DNA of 64,000 bases, from positions 2,046,001 through 2,110,000 of the forward strand of contig WJXW01000008.1 in the NCBI GenBank assembly GCA_015832175.1, written 5' to 3'. This document shows positions 22,701-34,837 of the stretch, piece by piece. The translations under genes and the position numbers were made by a program. Each line of letters begins with the position of its first letter. Within the stretch, counting starts at the first letter, position 1. The notes beneath the pieces are model-generated. The model was not told the DNA's origin, did not search any database, and saw only the letters and a list, made by a program, of their open reading frames with translations. This DNA comes from Paraphaeosphaeria minitans. Taxonomy: Eukaryota > Ascomycota > Dothideomycetes > Pleosporales > Didymosphaeriaceae.

Positions 22701-24870
22701 TTCTAAAAACGAATTGGACCACACCAAGTATATATAGACAGTACTAGAAGCACTAGATAAAGTATACCTTTATATTAAACTTAAGAAATGTAAGTTTAAC
22801 GTTAAATAACTTAAATTCCTAGGACACATTATTACTACAGAAGAAATTGAGATAGCACTAAGTAAAGTTAAATACATTAAGAACTAGCTAATACTAAAGA
22901 CAGCTAAGAACATGTAAGAATTCTTAGGATTCTATAGATTTAATTAATAATTTATCTAAGATTACGTAAAGGTCACAATACCTTTAACAAATCTTACAAA
23001 GAAGGACGTACCCTTTAAATAGATAGATAAGTGTAGAATGTTATTCTAACTCCTTAAGACAGTATATATTATAGAACCTATCCTTGTTTATTTTAGAAGT
23101 AATAAACCACTACGCTTTAAAATAGACGCTAGCGATCTTACACTAGGCGCCTACGCTAAATAAAAATATAACAGTAAATAGCACCTAATTGCCTATTACT
23201 TATGTAAATTTAATAACGCTAAAACATAATACAACGTATATAATAAAGAACTCTACGCTATTATTAAAGCCTTAAAGCACTAAAGGATTTATGCGCTTAG
23301 TTACTTAACGCTAGAAATCTATATAAATTATAAGAACCTTCTAAAGTTCACAATAACAAAAGAACTTACGCTATAATAATAAAGATAGTTGTAAACTATA
23401 GGGTAGTATAAGTTTAAAATTATCTATATAGCTAGGAAAGAAAATAGCAGAGTAGACACTCTTAGCTAACAAAGTAATCTAGTAGAAGAAAAGGTAAAAA
23501 CCTTCTCTGTAATCCTTCGCAAAGCTAAAGATAGATCTCTAGAGCTAACAGCGGAACTAAATTAACTTTTAGTAATTAACTAAGAAGTTCTAGAACATCT
23601 ACAGACTAAGATTATCTAATAATACTATAATAACCCTATGTACAGACACCTAGGTATTACGAAAATAATAGAACTTATCTAAAGGAATTATACCTTTAAA
23701 GGAATTAAGGAAGCTGTAATAACTTATATCTATAAATATATAGAATGCTAGAGAAATAAATATAGTATACATCTTAAATATAGAGAGATATAAGCAATTA
23801 AGATACTAACAGCACTATAGGAAGACATCACTATAGATTTTGTTATAGGAATTCTAAACTCTAAGGATCTAACAACAGGAATTAAATACGACAGTATACT
23901 AGTAGTAGTCTACTAACTAACTAAGTATATTAAGCTTATTCTATGTCTTAAAAGAATAACGGCAAAGGAACTCGCTTTTCTTATCCTAGACTAACTAATT
24001 AGACACTATAGAATCCTAAAAATAATTATTAGCAATAGAGATAAGCTCTTTATGTTAAATTATTAGACAACGCTTATAGCACTACTTAGAATGAAACAAA
24101 AGCTATTAACAGCTTACTATTTATAAATAGACAGATAGACAGAACGTACAAACTAAACTATAGAAATGTACCTACGCATCTACTGTAATAGTTAGAAGAA
24201 TAACTAGGTTTTATTACTACCTATAGCACAGTTAGCCTATAATAACAAAGTATTAGTAGTATTAGGACATATACTGTTCTATATAAACTATAGAAGACAC
24301 CTATATCTCTTTAATTAACAATTTCCTACAATAATTAAAGCAAAAGAAGCCATAGATATAGTAGAAAATATAAAGAAAATACACTAATAACTCTAAGAGA
24401 ATCTTAAGAAAGCTTAGCAGCAATTAATTTTATATTAAAATAGAAAATAAAAAATAGCACCTTAGCTAAAGAAGGGGGATAAAGTATATCTACTTATAAA
24501 GAACCTTTAAACTTAGAAGAAAAAACACAAGAAACTAGATTATATTAAGGTTAGACTATTTTACATTTCTAAGCAAATATCACTAGTGAACTACAAGCTG
24601 GAACTACCGCTAGATGCAAAGATACACCTAGTATTCCACGTATTACTACTAGAACTAGCAGACCCTAATACACTAGTTAAAACTACCTTCTACTACTAGA
24701 CTAAGGAAGAAAATAAATTTAAGGTTAAAAGAGTTCTAGAATATAATTAGTATAATAACACGTACTTTGTTAAGTAGAAAGGTTACCTATATAGTAAAAA
24801 CACCTAGGAACTAAAAAACAATCTAGGAAACTGTTAGTAAAAGATTAAGGAATTCTACTAGAAATAACTA
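19760..24870 (+). pseudogene. Gypsy-B1 gag-pol, RIP-broken, with integrase chromodomain
   Basis: CCHC knuckle relic at about 20544-20600 (CKYFIYGKLGYIARNY, Cys to Tyr changes). Protease relic near 21625 (ALIDLGVGKNFI). RT about 22330-22890 with active site Y-I-D-N at 22678-22689. RNase H about 23100-23470. Integrase Asp at 23836, second Asp now Asn at 24034 (ISNRDK), Glu at 24142, keeping the 35-residue spacing. A chromodomain of about 45 residues at 24718-24860 has the LEYN...NTYFVK...KGY...NT pattern. Stops are TAA/TAG from Gln and Trp codons. About 20640-21590 is less well resolved. Confidence 0.82.
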
Positions 24871-24920
24871 GGACGCACCTAGGAATCGCCACTAGTATAA
24901 GGGCTAGCCTATAAAATAGA

Positions 24921-25310
24921 CTAGTTAATTACCTTAGCGCCTAACAGCGCACTAGAACTTATTAACGCAGTAGCCTACGCTAACTCCTCCTGCGCCTTAA
25001 GCGCTTCTAACTTATCTATAGTACTTATACTATAATTAAATAACTCTTATTTCTTTTAATATAATTTCTTTTACTAATTACGTAAGTGCGCTATCTTCTC
25101 TCGCGCCTAATAGGCGTAAAGGAGAGCTGCTTTAGCTAGCTCTTCTTTAATATAGAGCTTTACCTCCTCTTTAGCCTCTAACTTTTTTAACCTCTCTATT
25201 TTAGTATCTATTTTTAAATAATCTAGTAAGGGGATCTCCTTAGGCTTACACTTCTAGTTTCCTTATCTAACGTAGTTAGTACACTAAGAGTATAAAGAAG
25301 AAAAATAATA
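24921..25310 (-). pseudogene. Antisense coiled-coil-like frame in the 3' region of Gypsy-B1
   Basis: On the minus strand a frame rich in Lys, Glu and Leu is readable with only TAG/TAA breaks: KCKPKEIPLLDYLKIDTK near 25240, then a Glu/Lys-rich helix-like run, and DKLEALKAQEELA near 25000. Upstream it starts with a Cys-containing patch (CTNYVR...KCK) that could be a degraded zinc-cluster-like motif. Gypsy-B2 carries the same antisense frame (42675-43075). The family is unknown. Confidence 0.5.
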
Positions 25311-25469
25311 AGTATATTTCTTTTTAGCGTAGTATAAATAAGTAACTATTGTAAAAACACAGTTTTTCTTAAGATAATTAGCTTAACTATAGCGATATTA
25401 AATAGAATAAGATAATAACTTTATAAGTAGTTAACTTATAAGGATATTAAGCTTAGAGGGGAAAGATAA

Positions 25470-25925
25470 TATTAGGATCTAGCTATGTGTAAGTAGTGGG
25501 GCGTAAGCTTATTAAACTACTAGTCTGCTAGAGTTAGCTAACTAAGCAGTTAGATAATAGGTTATAAGTTCTAAGGGTCCTAAGGACCGCATAGGCCTTG
25601 CCTGTATAAGAACTTTAGGACGCGTGGGACTCGCCCGCATAGGACTCTAGAACGTATAGGACTCTAGGACGTATAGGACTCTAGGACGTATAGGATTCTG
25701 GGACGTGTGGGACTACTTAGTATATAGGAACGCAAGAATAAGCTTCTTATACTTATATTTAATCTATTTATTAATCTATTGTTTAGATTCTAGTAGACTA
25801 AATTATTAACTTATTATACTTCGCAAGATACTATTATATTAATAAGACTTTCCACCTTCTGTAAGTACTCCTGCCTGAGAACTAACCTTAACCCTTTAGG
25901 ACTAGCTACCCTCTTAGATTTAACA
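25470..25925 (+). repeat. 3' LTR of Gypsy-B1 (456 bp)
   Basis: Same length as 19210-19665 with transition-type differences; starts TATTAGG (TG to TA) and ends TTTAACA; followed by the TSD aagag. Confidence 0.93.
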
Positions 25926-25930
25926 AAGAG

Positions 25931-28336
25931 CCTTATAGAGTAACTCTACCTAAGCCTTTATTTAGGGCTAGCTTAGTGCACTTTTCTAGCTACTATTACT
26001 ACTAGTATAAAGAGTAATATAGTTATTATAGCCCCCCTTTATTCTTACTTAGTGCTAGTTTAGTGCTGCTTTAGTTATTACGTCCTTAGCGCTAATAGCC
26101 TTTAGTAGTTTTTAAATAAATAGCGCCTCTACTAAAGTAGTAGAGGAATAAATTCTTAAATACCTAAAATAGTTTTCCTTATAATGTTTATATGCTCTTC
26201 TTTATAGGCTAAATAAGACTATTATTATACCTATAGTCCCCCTAGGCGGCCTTAAAGTAGTCTAGAGCTATAGTGTCTATAATATTTCTAACTAGCACTT
26301 ATATTAGTAATACCTACCTAGTATATTTTACTAACGCCTATTATTATTTACCCTAGGTATTTTTAATACGTAGAACCTCTTTTATTTTTTATTTATATAG
26401 GTCTAGGTCCGCTTCTTCTAGCTCTAGGGCTAGATCTAGCTAGGCGTTAGTCTAGGTCTAGCTAGGTAGGGGATTGTCCACTACTTACTTAAGGAGGTTA
26501 ATATAGACAGTCTTATAGAGATTACTAGATAGGTCTAGTATTATTATAAGTAGGAATAATATAGCTATTATAGTATACTTTATTTTTAGCTAGTTAAGTT
26601 TCTTTTTTAGCTAATTAGTTTTTATATTACGTAGTAAGAACTATACCTTATATTTAACTTAAAATTACTCTATAGGGTAGTAAGTATAGTTTATAGCCTC
26701 TATAGTGCGCTATTACCTATAAGTAATAGTAGCCTAGACTAAAGCTATCCCTCTTTTAAGATAGTTTAGGAAGTGCCTTACCTTTCTAGTAAAGGTGTAG
26801 CTAGACTTTACTAGCAAGGAGATTCTCTTAAGGAAATTAATATAGTATTTATTTAGTAAAAAGTTTAGGCTTAAGCCTATAGTAGTAAATATCTTATTAT
26901 TTAATATAAGCTAGTAGGCTAGGAGATAGTCTAGCTAGTCTATTTATTTAAAGTTAACTATAATGCGGAGAACTAAGAGTACCTACTAGTTTACCCTATC
27001 TATACTACTATTAGTCTAGGGGTGGTATATAGTAGAGAGGAGTTACTTTATTCTAGTTAATTTATATAGTATAGTCTAGAACTTCCCTAGCTAGTCTAAG
27101 CCTCTGTTTGTTATTAGTAAGATAGGGAAGCTATAGAACTGCTACTATATATTATAGAAGTGGGCTATACAGTACTCTACTATTATAGAAGTTATAGCCT
27201 CTAGTTATATATACTTTAATAGCCTATTAGTAATTATAAGTAGGTATCGCGATGCTACTATAGAGGACTAGGGGAGGTCTACTATAAAATCCATTAAGAG
27301 TTACGCCAGTACTAGTCTATAATTAGGAGTGGCTATAGATACGTGTTAGTAACAATCTAGACCCCTACTAGCGCTATTAAGGATCCCGTCTCTATTAAAA
27401 TAGCCTAGATAGTCCTAGGCACTCTTAGTAGAGTGTTTATCCTTATCTACTAGACTACATCCTACTTACGCCGGCTTAGTGCGTCTAGTCTAGCTGCCTA
27501 GAATTTAGGCTAGTAGTAGAGGTAAAAGTAAAAGATAAAGAGTAACTTTAATTATTAGTGCTAGCGCTTACTTAGCTCTTAGGTCTTTATAAAGTATTTA
27601 AGGTTCTTATAGTCTATTAGAATTTTAAAGGGGTATACTACTCTTATTAGCTCTAGTCTCTATACTTATAGGGCCTATATAATTATAAGCAGCTCCTTAG
27701 TATAAATAGTGTAGTTCCGCTAGACTAGTATTAGGGCTATAGAATAGTAAGCTATAAGGTGCTAGATCCCTTTAATACGTTAGAAGAGTTAGGCCTTAGT
27801 AGCGCTACCTAAGTAGTTTACCTCTACTAGCGTGTCGCACTCTAGGTCCTAGAGCGCTAGAATAGGGCCCTATACAAATATACTTTTTAAGGCCTAAAAG
27901 GCATCTTATTCTTTAGGGCCTTATTAGAATAGGACCACCTTCTTAGTAAGGGCATATAGGAGTGCAGCCTACTTAAAGAATTAGAGAAGAATGTTATAAT
28001 AGAAGTTAGTAAAACTAATAAAGTATTAGACTATATACACAATAAAAGCGGCTTCTTATTAATTAATTACTTATATTTCTACTAAATTAGGGCAAATAGC
28101 CTTACTTACTATAATAAGATACCCTAGGTACTAGACCTCTATTATTATGAATTTATATTTCTCTAGGTCTATATATAGTCTAGGTTCTTATAGGAGTTCT
28201 AGCACTTATTACACATAGTCCTAGTATTAGCGTAGGGGCCCTATTATATAGATAAGGACATTATTTAGGTAAGCTATATATATATTGCCTAGGGTATCTT
28301 TTAGAGCGCTATTAATATAATAATAGAATATAGTAG
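25931..28336 (-). pseudogene. Gypsy-A0 pol fragment: integrase, RNase H and second half of RT (antisense orientation)
   Basis: Read on the minus strand, RT comes first (28336 to about 27870) with the active site at about 28270-28255 reading Y-L-N-N. RNase H follows (about 27830-27580), then the integrase with a first Asp near 27290 in an LMDFIVDLP context, and the chromodomain-like tail near 26400-26250. This segment shows what Gypsy-A1 lost. It is interrupted at 28336 by Copia-A2 (TSD agtag). Confidence 0.8.
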
Positions 28337-28531
28337 TGTTAAAGTAAAACACTCACTTCCGTGATTCTTTCTGGATCTACTAATTTATATCACAGGATTC
28401 TTGCTAAGAGGCTCGTTTCTTTTGTATATAGTCTGCCCTTTCGGCATCCTTTCCTATAATTAGCTATTTATATTCTTTACAACTCTACTCCTAAATGTCC
28501 TATAATAGTTTAAGCCCTTTTTACTATAACA
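28337..28531 (+). repeat. 5' LTR of Copia-A2 (195 bp)
   Basis: Starts TGTTAAAG, ends ACTATAACA; followed at 28532 by the same candidate half-tRNA primer site as Copia-A1. Confidence 0.93.
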
Positions 28532-28656
28532 GTTATAAGCCTGGCGCTTAGAACGTAGAATAATTCTCCCTACCTACTTAGTAACGCTTAAATTATTATA
28601 TAATACTCTATTTAGAACCTCTCTATAATACAACCCCTCTATTTCTAATTATAAAA

Positions 28657-31600
28657 ATGATTAAAATAGCAGAAGTATAGCTTATTAATCGCGCTAGCTA
28701 GCCCTACTAGTTTGTCTAGCTTTAATTTTAAGTAAACTTAAAAGGAATCTAGAACTAAATTAACCTAGAGGCAATTAACGCTCTAGCAATTAATTATGTA
28801 AAGCTAGAATAACCTCCACTCCTATAGAAACTATTACTAATTGCGGATACAGCCTCTGTAGTAAGTATTTAATTATATAAAGTAGAGCTTACTAAGTATA
28901 AAATAGAGAAGGAGAGCTTTCTTTTATAAATAGTAGAATATAGAGTAGTAGTTTTAGACTAGTAAGTAGACTATACTAAGATATAGAATCTCTAGACTTA
29001 GGTAAACGCTATAGTATCGCCTAATCTGCTTACTTCTACTATAATTACTCTAGTTAATACACGCTATACTACGCTTTAGTTCCTAATTTAACTCTTAAAG
29101 GAAGATCTTGCACTAAATAAAGGAGCTATATAGAATAATATTTAAGCTTTATACTGCGCTTATCTTAAGAAGGCTAAGTAGGTAAAATAAAGTCCTAAGA
29201 CCTAGTTTAAAGAGTGGCAGCTCCTCTATTAAAAAGTAAAGACCTATTTAATTAGCAAAATTAGTAGACTACTTACTACCTAAGATTTCCTAAATATAAT
29301 TGCCGCGCGTATAGCACTAGATTAGGCCTAATTAATAAACTAACAGCTAATCCAGAATAAGACGCTAGGACGGAATTAGATTACGCTAGACGATCTAGGG
29401 GAGGTGTTTTTGGCGCTTATTTAGAAGCATTTAATCTAATCTAGTTCTAATAAAACAAGTAGGGTATTCGCCACTTTTAATAGATTATTAAGACAATCTA
29501 CTAACTCTAATAGTTCTAGTTTGTCTAATTAGACAAAGAAACAACCAAACTGTCCCTATAAGCCCTATACTTATAGGTAGAAACTAATAGAGTGCTGAAG
29601 ACTTTAAACCGCGATAGCTAGATTACCTTAGAATAGAACATTGTTATTTAATCTCACTAATAAAGAAAAATTAGAGATTCTTAATTAACTTAAGCAGCCT
29701 AAGTGGTTAAACCTTTATAATATAATTACAAAGGCAGGATAGAATAAGAAATAATCCTCTACTAAAACTATTAAGTATCCTAGTAGTATTACTACTGCTC
29801 TACTAAACCTATTTAATCTACCTACAGATAATAGAGTATTAGGTGTCTACTCTACTCTATATTCTAACGCTTATCCTCTATTAGAATATATAATACTAGA
29901 CAGTGCTGCAGCAGTTTACCTAGTTAATAATTATAAAAGACTTATTCCTAGAACGTTCTAATTATTAAACAAGAGTGTAGAGGCAGGTATACAAAGCCTC
30001 CTAATTTTAGGAATTAGTAATAGACTAATTAAGAACGCTTTGCATAGGAAAAATAAGAGATTTATAGAAGATCTACTACTCTAAGGAGTGAGAGTAGTAG
30101 AAGCCTTTTATATAAATATTATATTAGAAGCTCTTTTAAAGAAAGTAAAGATTTAGTACCTTAATTTAAATTACACTCTTAGGATTAGAAGCCTAGAATA
30201 AAGTATTGTCTTAGTAGACCTAAGATATAAGTATAACTTTACTTTCCTATAATATAAGCTAATCCGCTCTTATCTAATTGTTATAAGTGTAACTACTAAA
30301 GGATTATTCTAGGTTAATATTAAGAGATTAGATTCTAAGGACCTCTAGCACCTTTAAGTAGGGTATATAGGAAGTAGAGCCCTATAAGCTCCAGTAACTA
30401 CAGCCTAAGGTGTGAAGATTACTAGAATGTTAAAAAAAGATTACGAGCACTATGCTACTATACACATAACCTAGGTAATCTCTAGGAGACCTAGAGAACA
30501 ATTACTTAGGCTATTTCACTTATTATTCTAGGATCTATTTAATATGCCTACTACTTAAAATAGAGAAAACTAGTTTTTACTAATTAAAGAAGATTCTAGT
30601 AAGAAACCTGACGTTTTTAATCTTAAAATAAAGACGCTTTTTAAGATAATAAGAGTGTAGTAGGATTTCTTAGCTCTTATTAATATAAAATACGAGTTTT
30701 AAATTATAAAAATCTACTAGAACAATAATATAGCAACACTTCTATAGAGAGGGAAATCCTAGTACGAATTTTAGGCTAATTAGGAAGGGATAATAATTAG
30801 TAGACCACCGCCCTATACACATAAGCCTAATAGCGCTACAGAAAAAGTAGGCTAGGAGCTTATAACAAAAGTAATTAAAATATAAATAAGCGTAAATCTA
30901 CTATTAAATCTCTAGCCTAAAATTATATAAGCGGCATGCTAGCTCTAAGAAATAATTCCTAGCCTAGTATTAGGCTATTAATCACCTAATAAAACGTTAG
31001 ATGCTTAGTTTAGACAATATTTTTATTATTTTAAACTAGTAAAAATATAATATAGGACAGCTAATCTTTGTCTAAACTAAAGTACTATCTACGCCTATAG
31101 CTACTAAGCTTACCCTTTAGATTAAGAGCGTACAGCTAGACAAGATAGAAGAGAATTTAAAGTAAATCCTAGGGGCTATATTAGATACCTAGTAAGCTAT
31201 AAAGCTTCTAATATCTACTAAATATAAATTCCCTAGCTTAATTAAGTAATCACTACACAAAACGTAAGATTTAATAAGTCCTTATTCTATAAAAGATTAG
31301 AAGAATAATCTATTCTAAAAATAGAAGCATTAAAAATAGTAGAAAGCCTCTAATAAAAAGAGCTAAACAATCTAGAAGAAGCGTATAAAAACGCGCTTAA
31401 TATCCTTCCTAAAATAAATAAATATATAAGAACTGCTACTAGACCTATAGGTAACCCTTAAGTAATTAAAAGCGAAGTAGGCTAGCTAAGTAATTAGAAA
31501 CCTAAGGTACCTACTACTAAGTAAGCTGTAGGCTTAGCTAGCTAGCAGCTAAGAATTCGCTTAAGTAGGAAAAGAAGTATAGGACTTATAACCCCTAATT

Positions 31601-31714
31601 AGACACTAGAGCTAGGTAATCTTACGGGTAATCTGTTAAGTAATTAAAAAATATCTAGTAACTACCAGAATATCACTAGGAGAGCTAGCCTACTAGAATT
31701 AGGGGATTTAATAC
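28657..31714 (+). pseudogene. Copia-A2 gag, protease and integrase portion, RIP-broken
   Basis: An ATG is preserved at 28657-28659. The protease motif near 29905 reads DSAAAVYLVNN. Integrase first and second Asp regions lie near 30533 and 30721; the Glu codon near 30843 is preserved. The frame runs into the Copia-B1 insertion at 31714 and continues at 34838. Confidence 0.8.
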
Positions 31715-32026
31715 TGTCTGTACAGTTTATCGTACAAATAGCACTAAGTAAAATAGGGGCCTGCCTACCTATGAGGACCCGCATAAGGACCCCCTGCTTA
31801 GGTTAGCGCTAAGAGGCAGAGACTTTATAAGGTCCTACCTACCTATAAGGACCCGCACAAGGACCCCCTGCTTAGGTTAGCGCTAAGAGGCAGAGACTTT
31901 ATAAGGTCCTTAGTGCCCCTTTATATAATAGACTAGACGTAATTAATTAAACCTACTTCTTACCCTTTATATAATAGTATACTATTAACCCTTAAATGCT
32001 TAATTATAGATTAAGCTAAACTAACA
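31715..32026 (+). repeat. 5' LTR of Copia-B1 (312 bp) with a 74-bp tandem duplication
   Basis: The 74-bp unit beginning CCTACCTACCTATAAGGACC (first copy near 31762, second near 31836) is present twice. Copia-B2 and B3 LTRs have it once and are 238 bp, i.e. 312 minus 74. Confidence 0.9.
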
Positions 32027-32399
32027 CTAATTAGTAGTTAATTCTAATTAACTGTAAACTAGTAAAGTCTAAAGACAGAGCACTCTATAAGCTAAATACG
32101 TAGGCTCTATATTATTACCTTTACTAGAGATCGAATTTTAGATTATATAATAAGCAGAAACAAAGCGTATATATCTATAAAGAGTCGTACAATCTAGTCT
32201 AAGCTATTCTATAGAAAAGAAAGGAGATAGTACCTTTACTAGAGATTAAATTTTAGATTATATAATAAGTAGAAACAAAGCGCGTATATCTGTAAAGAGT
32301 CGCATAATCTAGTCTAAGCTATTCTATAGAAAAGAAAGGGGATAGTAAGCACATTTATAACCTTAAAAAACACATTACACAATTAAACTAGCGATAACT

Positions 32400-34140
32400 A
32401 AACGCAGTTACGTCGCATAACTAAGAAAGACAATAACAATATAGCCTTAAGACTAGAAGACTTCCTAGAGGAACTACAACCTAAGGACGTCACGTAATAA
32501 TTAATACTGCCTCCTTAGTAAGAAAATAAAGCAACATAACTTTAATAAGTAGAGGAAGTAATAAACATTAAGGCTATTACCTTAAGAGGAGAGATCGCAC
32601 GAAAGTACTAGGTAGATAGAGTAGATCTACACAGCTACCTACCCCCTTCTCTAAAATAGCTAAACACTTATATAGTGTATATAATTATATAATATTACGC
32701 AAGTAGTCTTAAAAGTAAAGAAGTAATTTCTTCTTTTACTAAAGATTTTAATAACTAAAAAAAGAAAAACCTTAATAAGATTAGTTATATAGTAAGAAGA
32801 GAGCTTATTACTTTTCTTATAAAAGAAGGCTTTATCGCTACTAATACTATAATAAAGGACACCTATGCAAAGAAACTTTTTAAACTATTATAGCTTAACT
32901 ATAAGCTATAGACCCTTCGCACAATAACACTATAACCGTAACCTAAACTGCTTCGCACAATCCTAATAATGTAACTTACACTATCTGTAGGTAATATATA
33001 TATATATAGAGTATAGCTAGGGCCCATCCCTATACATGCGAGGACAGAGACACTATATATAAAGCTATACTAGTGGCAACAGCCTAAAACCTAGACTACT
33101 TTTACCTAATAAACTACATTATATAAAGAGGCTAGACACTCCTAGTCTTCTTAACAACTAAGAGATTATACTTATATCTAGCTAGATAAGATTATCCTCT
33201 TTTAGAAGGCTTAGAGTAAAGAGAATAACTACACTAGTAGGCTATATAATATCCTAGTAGATAAGGTAAAAGTCTTTAGAGAACTATGCTATAGGCTAGA
33301 TATACTATAGGACTAGTATATAAATATCTTTCTAGGAATCCTTTCTAATCGTGCGAGCACCTACTACCTATATAATATTAGACTAGGACTTCTATAGAAT
33401 AAATTGTATAACAGACTAAATAGGCACTTTAACACTAGTGTTAATCACAATTAGTACTAAACAGACTAGACTACTTTTACCTTTAAACGCTATAAAAAGA
33501 ATAATCTAGCTACTATATTATATAAGGCCCTAAAAGTAATAATTAATAAGCTTACTTTAGCCTAAAGGGCTCTTAGACAAGGCTTTAGTAGTAAACTATA
33601 ACTATATACTACTATTATATAAGTATGCTACGGCTATCCTAATCTTAAATAAGCTATGTTTAACCCTAAAAATATAGTAAAAGGCTTACTTAGTAACCTT
33701 TATATATTACTCTAAGTTACTAAAGATAGAAAGAAGTTATAGTTCTTCTAAAATAGTAAAAAGGTGTACTACACTAATATAATAATATAATAATTCTAAT
33801 TATATAAGAGAATCTAGCCCTTCTAGAGGCAGATTAACCTTTAGACTAAAAAGAAAGAGTAACTTTAGAAGTTTAAGCTCTTACATAAAGTAGAAATACT
33901 TTATGTACTATAAAGAAGGATACTAGTCTACTAACTATCTACTAAGGGATACTTAGTAAGCTAGAAAGTAATATATATTATTGTACACTAACTTCTATAA
34001 ACATAAACCTTCTGCTATAGATATATAAGTATACATCTTTAACTTTAAAAGAGAGCTAGAAGAAGAAAACTATTATATAAAAGAGGAGAAAGATAAATAA
34101 GACTAATAGAGTAATAAAGAAGAAGTATAGAAAGCTACCT
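32400..34140 (+). pseudogene. Copia-B1 gag-region frame, RIP-broken
   Basis: It matches 36720-36967 plus 43693-45240 of Copia-B2 throughout, including an Asp/Glu-rich end (near 34050-34130). No CCHC motif is evident. It is the only substantial frame left in this element, similar in layout to gag-only non-autonomous LTR elements described in plants. Confidence 0.55.
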
Positions 34141-34520
34141 TATACCTTACTTCTACTATATACCTTTATCGCACGACTAGGAGCGATCCTTCTATACCTA
34201 CTTGCTAAGACCTAGCGCTAAGCATTATATTACTTAACACCCCACCTTCTATTTACGCATAAGACATATGCCTAGAAAGAGCTTTATTACGCAATATAAC
34301 TCTACTACTATATAAAGAGGTAGAGTAAGAACTAAGTAGGTTAGCTATTACTACCTATTTATATAAGAGTAAGTGTAAACAGAACCTCTGCCACACAGTA
34401 ACACTACACCTACCTTACAACCTATTCTAATAGGGGAAGGCTAACTGTATAGATAGGGAAGGATAGGAAAAGGAAAGCGTATAATAGATATAAGCTATTA
34501 CACAAAAGAAAAGTTACTAG

Positions 34521-34832
34521 TATCTATATAGTTTATTGTATAAATAGCACTAAGTAAAATAGGGGCCTACCTACCTATAAGGACCCGCACAAGGACCCCC
34601 TACTTAGGTTAGCGCTAAGAGGTAGAAACTTTATAAGGCCCTACCTACCTATAAGGACCTGCATAAGGACCCCCTGCTTAGGTTAGCGCTAAGAGGTAGA
34701 GACTTTATAAGGTCCTTAGTGCCCCTTTGTACGATAGACCAGACGTAATTAATTAAACCTACTTCTTACCCTTTACACGATAGTATACTATTAACCCTTA
34801 AATACTTAATTACAGATTAAGCCAAACTAATA
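34521..34832 (+). repeat. 3' LTR of Copia-B1 (312 bp) with the same 74-bp duplication
   Basis: Pair of 31715-32026; the duplication is in both LTRs, so it was already in the source element and was copied by reverse transcription. Ends AAACTAATA before TSD aatac. Confidence 0.9.
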
Positions 34833-34837
34833 AATAC

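Larger units (their letters stand above)
19210..25925 (+). mobile_element. Gypsy-B1: chromodomain Ty3/Gypsy (chromovirus-type) retrotransposon, RIP-inactivated (6,716 bp)
   Basis: Two 456-bp LTRs, TSD aagag at 19205-19209 and 25926-25930, inserted in Gypsy-A0. The order gag with CCHC knuckle, protease, RT, RNase H, integrase, chromodomain defines a chromodomain-bearing Ty3/Gypsy element. All frames are interrupted. A conserved antisense frame lies between the chromodomain and the 3' LTR. Confidence 0.93.
31715..34832 (+). mobile_element. Copia-B1: internally deleted, pol-less Copia-B derivative (3,118 bp)
   Basis: LTRs of 312 bp and TSD aatac (31710-31714 and 34833-34837). Its internal part matches the gag region and the extreme 3' end of Copia-B2. 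At about 34176-34181 it jumps from B2 position ~45275 to ~49507, losing about 4.2 kb that include protease, integrase, RT and RNase H. Copia-B3 shows the same junction. It therefore looks like a non-autonomous derivative that moved using proteins of intact relatives. Confidence 0.9.
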
